A stretch of DNA of 64,000 bases, from contig NW_027469568.1 in the NCBI RefSeq assembly GCF_051020765.1, positions 36,099-100,098 on the forward strand, read 5' to 3'. This document shows positions 1-8,468 of the stretch, piece by piece. The position numbers were made by a program, and so were the translations under genes. Source of the stretch: Lasioglossum baleicum. Its lineage: Eukaryota; Arthropoda; Insecta; Hymenoptera; Halictidae. Every line of letters starts with the position of its first letter. The stretch's first letter is position 1. The notes under the pieces were generated by a model, which saw only the letters and a list, made by a program, of their open reading frames with translations, searched no databases and was not told the DNA's origin.

Positions 1-92
1 GCGCATGCGCATCCCACAAAACCTGCGCATGCGCATCCCACAAAACCTCGCACGTGTTTTTAGTCGACTAGCCTGCGGGATGCATCCTCTCG

Positions 93-98
93 CACGTG
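93..98. promoter_or_regulatory. CACGTG E-box/G-box hexamer (one per A unit)
   Basis: The perfect palindrome CACGTG is at bases 5-10 of nearly every A unit, so it recurs every 42 bp within A runs. It is the core site of bHLH-Zip factors (USF, MYC/MAX) in animals and of G-box factors in plants. No gene is nearby, so any binding would concern chromatin or sequestration rather than a promoter. A few HOR-specific copies have lost it: CACGGG at 46940, 49881, 51337, 52639, 54095 and 56843, and CACGCG near 62223, 63309 and 63738. Occupancy is not shown by sequence. Confidence 0.35.
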
Positions 99-119
99 TT
101 TTTACTCGACTAGCCTGCG

Positions 120-129
120 GGATGCATCC
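120..129. repeat. GGATGCATCC palindrome (one per A unit)
   Basis: This perfect 10-bp inverted repeat lies at bases 32-41 of each A unit and contains the ATGCAT hexamer. In units where base 31 is A the palindrome extends to 12 bp (AGGATGCATCCT). With several palindromes per block the array can in principle form hairpins or small cruciforms on either strand. No function can be assigned from sequence. Confidence 0.8.
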
Positions 130-214
130 TCTCGCACGTGTTTTTACTCGACTAGCCTGCGGGATGCATCCTCTCGCACGTGTTTTTGCTCGACTAGCCT
201 GCGGGATGCATCCT

Positions 215-259
215 CTCGCACGTGTTTTTGCTCGACTAGGCATGCGCATCCCAAAAAAC
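215..259 (+). repeat. A-to-B junction chimera, 45 bp (representative)
   Basis: Bases 215-240 are the first 26 bases of A (ending CTAGG here, CTAGC elsewhere). Bases 241-259 are the last 19 bases of B with base 19 = A. The same breakpoint occurs at all 61 A-to-B transitions I located up to 16394. The truncated A almost always has G at base 16. Junctions read CTAGC-CATGCGC or CTAGG-CATGCGC, with CTATC at 8469 and 10008 and CTTGCGC in another subset. The chimera is 45 bp, again a multiple of three. A single ancestral recombination that was then spread with the array is the simplest explanation. Confidence 0.9.
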
Positions 260-283
260 CTGCGCATGCGCATCCCAAAAAAC

Positions 284-307
284 CTGCGCATGCGCATCCC
301 ACAAAAC
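284..307 (+). repeat. Monomer B, 24 bp (representative copy, base 19 = C)
   Basis: The unit begins CTGCG, contains the 12-bp palindrome TGCGCATGCGCA at bases 2-13, then CATCCCACAAAAC at bases 12-24. Base 19 is C in interior and final B copies, and A in most first copies of a block (for example 260-283). It is T in ten marked blocks and G in another set. Other recurrent variants change base 17 (C to T), base 6 (C to T, giving CGTATG) and base 5 (G to A, giving GCACATG). One to five B copies stand in a row. Confidence 0.97.
285..296. promoter_or_regulatory. TGCGCATGCGCA palindrome, perfect NRF1-type consensus (one per full B unit)
   Basis: The 12-bp self-complementary sequence TGCGCATGCGCA matches the published NRF1 family consensus YGCGCAYGCGCR at every position. 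NRF1 is an animal factor (Drosophila Ewg and sea urchin P3A2 are relatives) whose binding is known to be sensitive to CpG methylation. The site recurs every 24 bp in B clusters. The first, truncated B of each block has lost it, because only CATGCGCA remains. The 13-base stretch TGCGCATGCGCAT alternates pyrimidine and purine and is a candidate for Z-DNA. Binding is inference, and the host may not encode NRF1. Confidence 0.4.
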
Positions 308-441
308 CTGTGCATGCGCATCCCACAAAACCTCGCACGTGTTTTTACTCGACTAGCCTGCGGGATGCATCCTCTCGCACGTGTTTTTGCTCGACTAGCC
401 TGCGGGATGCATCCTCTCGCACGTGTTTTTGCTCGACTAGC

Positions 442-804
442 CATGCGCATCCCAAAAAACCTGCGCATGCGCATCCCACAAAACCTCGCACGTGTTTTTA
501 CTCGACTAGCCTGCGGGATGCATCCTCTCGCACGTGTTTTTACTCGACTAGCCTGCGGGATGCATCCTCTCGCACGTGTTTTTGCTCGACTAGCCTGCGG
601 GATGCATCCTCTCGCACGTGTTTTTGCTCGACTAGCCTGCGGGATGCATCCTCTCGCACGTGTTTTTACTCGACTAGCCTGCAGGATGCATCCTCTCGCA
701 CGTGTTTTTACTCGACTAGCCTGCGGGATGCATCCTCTCGCACGTGTTTTTGCTGGACTACCCTGCGGGATGCATCCTCTCGCACGTGTTTTTGCTCGAC
801 TAGC
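442..804 (+). repeat. Example block: 2 B + 7 A + truncated A (363 bp)
   Basis: This shows the block grammar. The truncated B (base 19 = A) is followed by one full B (base 19 = C), then seven A units. The A units are ordered: base-16 A twice, base-16 G twice, one with base 31 = A, one plain, and one with GCTGG plus TACCC-type changes leading to the truncated A. Blocks of the same composition and variant order recur at 7304-7666 and 39199-39561, so the block is a unit of duplication and not just a count. Confidence 0.85.
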
Positions 805-1185
805 CATGCGCATCCCAAAAAACCTGCGCATGCGCATCCCACAAAACCTGCGCATGCGCATCCTACAAAACCTCGCACGTGTTTTTACTCGACTAGCCTG
901 CGGGATGCATCCTCTCGCACGTGTTTTTGCTCGACTAGCCATGCGCATCCCAAAAAACCTGCGCATGCGCATCCCAAAAAACCTGCGCATGCGCATCCCA
1001 CAAAACCTGCGCATGCGCATCCCACAAAACCTGCGCATGCGCATCCCACAAAACCTCGCACGTGTTTTTACTCGACTAGCCTGCGGGATGCATCCTCTCG
1101 CACGTGTTTTTACTCGACTAGCCTGCGGGATGCATCCTCTCGCACGTGTTTTTACTCGACTACCCTGCGGGATGCATCCTCTCGC

Positions 1186-1210
1186 ACGTGTTTTGCTCGA
1201 CTAGCCATGC
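1186..1210 (+). other. T4 truncated-A junction (1-bp phase switch), representative
   Basis: In this class of junction the truncated A reads CACGTG-TTTT-GC, with one T fewer than the usual T5. It recurs near 1371, 1552, 1818, 3534, 4988, 5860, 6042, 8026, 8208, 16375, 18715, 22552, 31361, 37554, 39943 and 40126. It is always followed by the same CATGCGC junction. It recurs at equivalent places in HOR copies, so it is an inherited variant and not a read error. It shifts the reading frame by one and ends the long open frames on both sides. Confidence 0.8.
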
Positions 1211-1569
1211 GCATCCCAAAAAACCTGCGCATGCGCATCCCAAAAAACCTGCGCATGCGCATCCCAAAAAACCTGCGCATGCGCATCCCACAAAACCTGC
1301 GTATGCGCATCCCACAAAACCTCGCACGTGTTTTTACTCGACTAGCCTGCGGGATGCATCCTCTCGCACGTGTTTTGCTCGACTAGCCATGCGCAACCCA
1401 AAAAACCTGCGCATGCGCATCCCAAAAAACCTGCGCATGCGCATCCCAAAAAACCTGCGCATGCGCATCCCACAAAACCTGCGTATGCGCATCCCACAAA
1501 ACCTCGCACGTGTTTTTACTCGACTAGCCTGCGGGATGCATCCTCTCGCACGTGTTTTGCTCGACTAGC
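1206..1569 (+). repeat. Two tandem copies of a 182-bp block (5B + 1A, T4 form)
   Basis: 1206-1387 and 1388-1569 are direct tandem copies. Each has three B with base 19 = A, two with C (the last with CGTATG), one A, and a truncated A with four T instead of five. The second copy has GCAACCC in its first B at about 1393. The same block is single at 5877-6058, 8044-8225 and 39961-40142, so the local copy number varies among HOR copies. Confidence 0.85.
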
Positions 1570-3550
1570 CATGCGCATCCCAAAAAACCTGCGCATGCGC
1601 ATCCCAAAAAACCTGCGCATGCGCATCCCACAAAACCTGCGCATGCGCATCCCACAAAACCTGCGCATGCGCATCCCACAAAACCTCGCACGTGTTTTTA
1701 CTCGACTAGCCTGCGGGATGCATCCTCTCGCACGTGTTTTTACTCGACTAGCCTGCGGGATGCATCCTCTCGCACGTGTTTTTACTCGACTACCCTGCGG
1801 GATGCATCCTCTCGCACGTGTTTTGCTCGACTAGCCATGCGCATCCCAAAAAACCTGCGCATGCGCATCCCAAAAAACCTGCGCATGCGCATCCCAAAAA
1901 ACCTGCGCATGCGCATCCCACAAAACCTCGCACGTGTTTTTACTCGACTAGCCTGCGGGATGCATCCTCTCGCACGTGTTTTTACTCGACTAGCCTGCGG
2001 GATGCATCCTCTCGCACGTGTTTTTGCTCGACTAGCCTGCGGGATGCATCCTCTCGCACGTGTTTTTGCTCGACTAGGCATGCGCATCCCAAAAAAACTG
2101 CGCATGCGCATCCCACAAAACCTGCGCATGCGCATCCCACAAAACCTCGCACGTGTTTTTACTCGACTAGCCTGCGGGATGCATCCTCTCGCACGTGTTT
2201 TTGCTCGACTAGCCTGCGGGATGCATCCTCTCGCACGTGTTTTTACTCGACTAGCCTGCGGGATGCATCCTCTCGCACGTGTTTTTACTCGACTAGCCTG
2301 CGGGATGCATCCTCTCGCACGTGTTTTTACTCGACTACCCTGCGGGATGCATCCTCTCGCACGTGTTTTTGCTCGACTAGCCATGCGCATCCCAGAAAAC
2401 CTGCGCATGCGCATCCCACAAAACCTCGCACGTGTTTTTACTCGACTAGCCTGCGGGATGCATCCTCTCGCACGTGTTTTTGCTCGACTAGCCTGCGGGA
2501 TGCATCCTCTCGCACGTGTTTTTACTCGACTAGCCTGCGGGATGCATCCTCTCGCACGTGTTTTTGCTCGACTAGCCTTGCGCATCCCAAAAAACCTGCG
2601 CATGCGCATCCCACAAAACCTGCGCATGCGCATCCCACAAAACCTCGCACGTGCTTTTACTCGACTAGCCTGCGGGATGCATCCTCTCGCACGTGTTTTT
2701 ACTCGACTAGCCTGCGGGATGCATCCTCTCGCACGTGTTTTTACTCGACTAGCCTGCAGGATGCATCCTCTCGCACGTGTTTTTACTCGACTAGCCTGCG
2801 GGATGCATCCTCTCGCACGTGTTTTTACTCGACTACCCTGCGGGATGCATCCTCTCGCACGTGTTTTTGCTCGACTAGCCATGCGCATCCCAAAAAACCT
2901 GCGCATGCGCATCCCACAAAACCTGCGCATGCGCATCCTACAAAACCTCGCACGTGTTTTTACTCGACTAGCCTGCGGGATGCATCCTCTCGCACGTGTT
3001 TTTACTCGACTAGCCTGCAGGATGCATCCTCTCGCACGTGTTTTTACTCGACTAGCCTGCGGGATGCATCCTCTCGCACGTGTTTTTACTCGAGTAGCCT
3101 GCGGGATGCATCCTCTCGCACGTGTTTTTGCTCGACTAGCCTGCGGGATGCATCCTCTCGCACGTGTTTTTACTCGACTAGCCTGCAGGATGCATCCTCT
3201 CGCACGTGTTTTTGCTCGACTAGCCTGCGGGATGCATCCTCTCGCACGTGTTTTTACTCGACTACCCTGCGGGATGCATCCTCTCGCACGTGTTTTTGCT
3301 CGACTAGCCATGCGCATCCCAAAAAACCTGCGCATGCGCATCCCACAAAACCTGCGTATGCGCATCCCACAAAACCTGCGCATGCGCATCCCACAAAACC
3401 TCGCACGTGTTTTTACTCGACTAGCCTGCGGGATGCATCCTCTCGCACGTGTTTTTACTCGACTAGCCTGCGGGATGCATCCTCTCGCACGTGTTTTTAC
3501 TCGACTACCCTGCGGGATGCATCCTCTCGCACGTGTTTTGCTCGACTAGC
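1570..3550 (+). repeat. Mosaic of seven blocks left of the first TAA-marked block
   Basis: Block starts are 1570, 1836, 2079, 2382, 2577, 2880 and 3309. The 2382 block begins with a B having base 19 = G, and the 2577 block begins with CTTGCGC. The 2880 block (3B + 8A) carries base-17 T in its third B and an A with CTCGAG at 3089-3094. The order G-marked block, then CTTGCGC block, then the CCTAC block recurs at several places, for example from 8772 and from 49126. Nothing other than A and B monomers is present. Confidence 0.75.
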
Positions 3551-5875
3551 CATGCGCATCCCATAAAACCTGCGCATGCGCATCCCACAAAACCTGCGCA
3601 TGCGCATCCCACAAAACCTCGCACGTATTTTTACTCGACTAGCCTGCGGGATGCATCCTCTCGCACGTGTTTTTACTCGACTAGCCTGCGGGATGCATCC
3701 TCTCGCACGTGTTTTTACTCGACTACCCTGCGGGATGCATCCTCTCGCACGTGTTTTTGCGCGACTAGCCTGCGGGATGCATCCTCTCGCACGTGTTTTT
3801 GCTCGACTAGGCATGCGCATCCCAAAAAACCTGCGCATGCGCATCCCACAAAACCTGCGCATGCGCATCCCACAAAACCTCGCACGTGTTTTTACTCGAC
3901 TAGCCTGCGGGATGCATCCTCTCGCACGTGTTTTTACTCGACTAGCCTGCGGGATGCATCCTCTCGCACGTGTTTTTACTCGACTAGCCTGCGGGATGCA
4001 TCGTCTCGCACGTGTTTTTGCTCGACTAACCTGCGGGATGCATCCTCTCGCACGTGTTTTTACTCGACTAGCCTGCGGGATTCATCCTCTTGCACGTGTT
4101 TTTACTCGACTAGCCTGCGGGATGCATCCTCTCGCACGTGTTTTTGCTCGACTAGCCATGCGCATCCCAAAAAACCTGCGCATGCGCATCCCACAAAACC
4201 TGCGCATGCGCATCCCACAAAACCTCGCACGTGTTTGTGCTCGACTAGCCTGCGGGATGCATCCTTTCGCACGTGTTTTTACTCGACTAGCCTGCGGGAT
4301 GCATCCTCTCGCACGTGTTTTTACTCGACTAGCCTGCGGGATGCATCCTCTCGCACGTGTTTTTACTCGACTACCCTGCGGGATGCATCCTCTCGCACGT
4401 GTTTTTGCTCGACTAGCCATGCGCATCGCAAAAAACCTGCGCATGCGCATCCCACAAAACCTGCGCATGCGCATCCCACAAAACCTCGCACGTGTTTTTA
4501 CTCGACTAGCCTGCGGGATGCATCCTCTCGCACGTGTTTTTACTCGACTAGCCTGCGGGATGCATCCTCTCGCACGTGTTTTTACTCGACTACCCTGCGG
4601 GATGCATCCTCTCGCACGTGTTTTTACTCGACTAGCCTGCAGGATGCTTCCTCTCGCACGTGTTTTTACTCGACTAGCCTGCGGGATGCATCCTCTCGCA
4701 CGTGTTTTTACTCGACTACCCTGCGGGATGCATCCTCTCGCACGTGTTTTTGCTCGACTAGCCATGCGCATCCCAAAAAACCTGCGCATGCGCATCCCAC
4801 AAAACCTGCGTATGCGCATCCCACAAAACCTGCGGATGCGCATCCCACAAAACCTCGCACGTGTTTTTACTCGACTAGCCTGCGGGATGCATCCTCTCGC
4901 ACGTGTTTTTACTCGACTAGCCTGCGGGATGCATCCTCTCGCACGTGTTTTTACTCGACTACCCTGCGGGATGCATCCTCTCGCACGTGTTTTGCTCGAC
5001 TAGCCATGCGCATCCCATAAAACCTGCGCATGCGCATCCCACAAAACCTGCGCATGCGCATCCCACAAAACCTCGCACGTATTTTTACTCGACTAGCCTG
5101 CGGGATGCATCCTCTCGCACGTGTTTTTACTCGACTAGCCTGCGGGATGCATCCTCTCGCACGTGTTTTTACTCGACTACCCTGCGGGATGCATCCTCTC
5201 GCACGTGTTTTTGCGCGACTAGCCTGCGGGATGCATCCTCTCGCACGTGTTTTTGCTCGACTAGGCATGCGCATCCCAAAAAACCTGCGCATGCGCATCC
5301 CACAAAACCTGCGCATGCGCATCCCACAAAACCTCGCACGTGTTTTTACTCGACTAGCCTGCGGGATGCATCCTCTCGCACGTGTTTTTACTCGACTAGC
5401 CTGCGGGATGCATCCTCTCGCACGTGTTTTTACTCGACTAGCCTGCGGGATGCATCGTCTCGCACGTGGTTTTGCTCGACTAGCCTGCGAGATGCATCCT
5501 CTCGCACGTGTTTTTACTCGACTAGCCTGCGGGATTCATCCTCTTGCACGTGTTTTTACTCGACTAGCCTGCGGGATGCATCCTCTCGCACGTGTTTTTG
5601 CTCGACTAGCCATGCGCATCCCAAAAAACCTGCGCATGCGCATCCCAAAAAACCTGCGCATGCGCATCCCACAAAACCTGCGCATGCGCATCCCACAAAA
5701 CCTGCGCATGCGCATCCCACAAAACCTCGCACGTGTTTTTACTCGACTAGCCTGCGGGATGCATCCTCTCGCACGTGTTTTTACTCGACTAGCCTGCGGG
5801 ATGCATCCTCTCGCACATGTTTTTACTCGACTACCCTGCGGGATGCATCCTCTCGCACGTGTTTTGCTCGACTAG
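3551..5875 (+). repeat. 1454-bp tandem HOR (one full copy plus partial second copy)
   Basis: The unit 3551-5004 consists of blocks of 261, 345, 261, 345 and 242 bp. At 5005 the same series restarts (261, 345) and then departs into a 5B block at 5611. Both starts carry the B variant with base 19 = T, followed by an A reading CACGTATTTTT and an A reading GCGCGAC. The 345-bp block carries GGGATTCATCC and CTCTTGCAC in both copies. Shared rare variants in the same order show a direct duplication, probably by unequal exchange. Confidence 0.85.
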
Positions 5876-8043
5876 CCATGCGCATCCCAAAAAACCTGCG
5901 CATGCGCATCCCAAAAAACCTGCGCATGCGCATCCCAAAAAACCTGCGCATGCGCATCCCACAAAACCTGCGTATGCGCATCCCACAAAACCTCGCACGT
6001 GTTTTTACTCGACTAGCCTGCGGGATGCATCCTCTCGCACGTGTTTTGCTCGACTAGCCATGCGCATCCCAAAAAACCTGCGCATGCGCATCCCAAAAAA
6101 CCTGCGCATGCGCATCCCAAAAAACCTGCGCATGCGCATCCCACAAAACCTGCGTATGCGCATCCCACAAAACCTCGCACGTGTTTTTACTCGACTAGCC
6201 TGCGGGATGCATCCTCTCGCACGTGTTTTTACTCGACTAGCCTGCGGGATGCATCCTCTCGCACGTGTTTTTGCTCGACTAGCCTGCGGGATGCATCCTC
6301 TCGCACGTGTTTTTGCTCGACTAGGCATGCGCATCCCAAAAAAACTGCGCATGCGCATCCCACAAAACCTGCGCATGCGCATCCCACAAAACCTTGCACG
6401 TGTTTTTACTCGACTAGCCTGCGGGATGCATCCTCTCGCACGTGTTTTTGCTCGACTAGCCTGCGGGATGCATCCTCTCGCACGTGTTTTTACTCGACTA
6501 GCCTGCGGGATGCATCCTCTCGCACGTGTTTTTACTCGACTAGCCTGCGGGATGCATCCTCTCGCACGTGTTTTTACTCGACTACCCTGCGGGATGCATC
6601 CTCTCGCACGTGTTTTTGCTCGACTAGCCATGCGCATCCCAGAAAACCTGCGCATGCGCATCCCACAAAACCTCGCACGTGTTTTTACTCGACTAGCCTG
6701 CGGGATGCATCCTCTCGCACGTGTTTTTGCTCGACTAGCCTGCGGGATGCATCCTCTCGCACGTGTTTTTACTCGACTAGCCTGCGGGATGCATCCTCTC
6801 GCACGTGTTTTTACTCGACTACCCTGCGGGATGCATCCTCTCGCACGTGTTTTTGCTCGACTAGCCTTGCGCATCCCAAAAAACCTGCGCATGCGCATCC
6901 CACAAAACCTGCGCATGCGCATCCCACAAAACCTCGCACGTGTTTTTAGTCGACTAGCCTGCGGGATGCATCCTCTCGCACGTGTTTTTACTCGACTAGC
7001 CTGCGGGATGCATCCTCTCGCACGTGTTTTTACTCGACTAGCCTGCGGGATGCATCCTCTCGCACGTGTTTTTGCTCGACTAGCCTGCGGGATGCATCCT
7101 CTCGCACGTGTTTTTGCTCGACTAGGCATGCGCATCCCAAAAAACCTGCGCATGCGCATCCCACAAAACCTGTGCATGCGCATCCCACAAAACCTCGCAC
7201 GTGTTTTTACTCGACTAGCCTGCGGGATGCATCCTCTCGCACGTGTTTTTGCTCGACTAGCCTGCTTGATGCATCCTCTCGCACGTGTTTTTGCTCGACT
7301 AGCCATGCGCATCCCAAAAAACCTGCGCATGCGCATCCCACAAAACCTCGCACGTGTTTTTACTCGACTAGCCTGCGGGATGCATCCTCTCGCACGTGTT
7401 TTTACTCGACTAGCCTGCGGGATGCATCCTCTCGCACGTGTTTTTGCTCGACTAGCCTGCGGGATGCATCCTCTCGCACGTGTTTATGCTCGACTAGCCT
7501 GCGGGATGCATCCTCTCGCACGTGTTTTTACTCGACTAGCCTGCTGGATGCATCCTCTCGCACGTGTTTTTACTCGACTAGCCTGCGGGATGCATCCTCT
7601 CGCACGTGTTTTTGCTGGACTACCCTGCGGGATGCATCCTCTCGCACGTGTTTTTGCTCGACTAGCCATGCGCATCCCAAAAAACCTGCGCATGCGCATC
7701 CCACAAAACCTGCGCATGCGCATCCTACAAAACCTCGCACGTGTTTTTACTCGACTAGCCTGCGGGATGCATCCTCTCGCACGTGTTTTTGCTCGACTAG
7801 CCATGCGCATCCCAAAAAACCTGCGCATGCGCATCCCAAAAAACCTGCGCATGCGCATCCCACAAAACCTGCGCATGCGCATCCCACAAAACCTCGCACG
7901 TGTTTTTACTCGACTAGCCTGCGGGATGCATCCTCTCGCACGTGTTTTTACTCGACTAGCCTGCGGGATGCATCCTCTCGCACGTGTTTTTACTCGACTA
8001 CCCTGCGGGATGCATCCTCTCGCACGTGTTTTGCTCGACTAGC
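5005..8043 (+). repeat. HOR segment paralogous to 43935-46950
   Basis: Block starts are 5005, 5266, 5611, 5877, 6059, 6326, 6629, 6866, 7127, 7304, 7667 and 7802. The same series and markers occur from 43935, with the first block 4B+3A instead of 3B+4A. The markers are the TAA-type first block, the T4 junctions, the G-marked block, the CTTGCGC block and the CTGTGCATG unit. The copy here has no isolated homopolymer indels, whereas the copy at 44.9-46.3 kb has many. Unit-specific changes include CTGCTTGATG near 7264 and GTTTATGCTC near 7484. Confidence 0.7.
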
Positions 8044-8468
8044 CATGCGCATCCCAAAAAACCTGCGCATGCGCATCCCAAAAAACCTGCGCATGCGCAT
8101 CCCAAAAAACCTGCGCATGCGCATCCCACAAAACCTGCGTATGCGCATCCCACAAAACCTCGCACGTGTTTTTACTCGACTAGCCTGCGGGATGCATCCT
8201 CTCGCACGTGTTTTGCTCGACTAGCCATGCGCATCCCAAAAAACCTGCGCATGCGCATCCCAAAAAACCTGCGCGTGCGCATCCCAAAAAACCTGCGCAT
8301 GCGCATCCCACAAAACCTCGCACGTGTTTTTACTCGACTAGCCTGCGGGATGCATCCTCTCGCACGTGTTTTTACTCGACTAGCCTGCGGGATGCATCCT
8401 CTCGCACGTGTTTTTGCTCGACTAGCCTGCGGGATGCATCCTCTCGCACGTGTTTTTGCTCGACTATC

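Larger units (their letters stand above)
89..130 (+). repeat. Monomer A, 42 bp (representative copy)
   Basis: This is a consensus-like copy. Bases 1-4 are CTCG, bases 5-10 the CACGTG palindrome, bases 11-15 a T5 tract, base 16 A or G, bases 17-27 CTCGACTAGCC, and bases 32-41 the palindrome GGATGCATCC. Recurrent variants are: base 16 A/G; base 25 G to C (TAGCC to TACCC); base 31 G to A (palindrome grows to 12 bp); base 22 C to G (creates CTCGAG); base 17 C to G (creates GTCGAC); base 19 C to G; and base 14 T to G. Each variant sits at fixed places inside HORs rather than at random. About 42 bp equals four turns of B-DNA at 10.5 bp per turn. Confidence 0.97.
1..1535 (+). repeat. HOR module M1, copy 1
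   Basis: It begins in a B pair followed by an A carrying GTCGAC (base 17 G, at 62-69). Blocks of 4B+2A, 2B+7A, 3B+1A, 5B+3A and 5B+1A follow. Block lengths and variant order match 38756-40290 at a constant offset of 38755. One clear difference is C at 874 (CTCGCAC) against T at 39629 (CTTGCAC), a CpG transition. A further 182-bp block follows here at 1388-1569 but not in the other copy. Confidence 0.85.

Noticed and set aside
105..122. CENP-B box in monomer A (CTCG then CGGG)
   Set aside because: The CENP-B core needs TTCG, seven bases including a fixed A, then CGGG. Here the first part is CTCG and the gap to CGGG is nine bases. The reverse strand does not fit either. It is a near miss only.
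89..130. Identity with the avian 41-42 bp microchromosome repeats (CNM, PO41 type)
   Set aside because: The period is similar, but the described CNM pattern of alternating A3-5 and T3-5 clusters is not present in monomer A, which has a single T5 and no A tract. A consensus comparison would decide; period alone is not enough.
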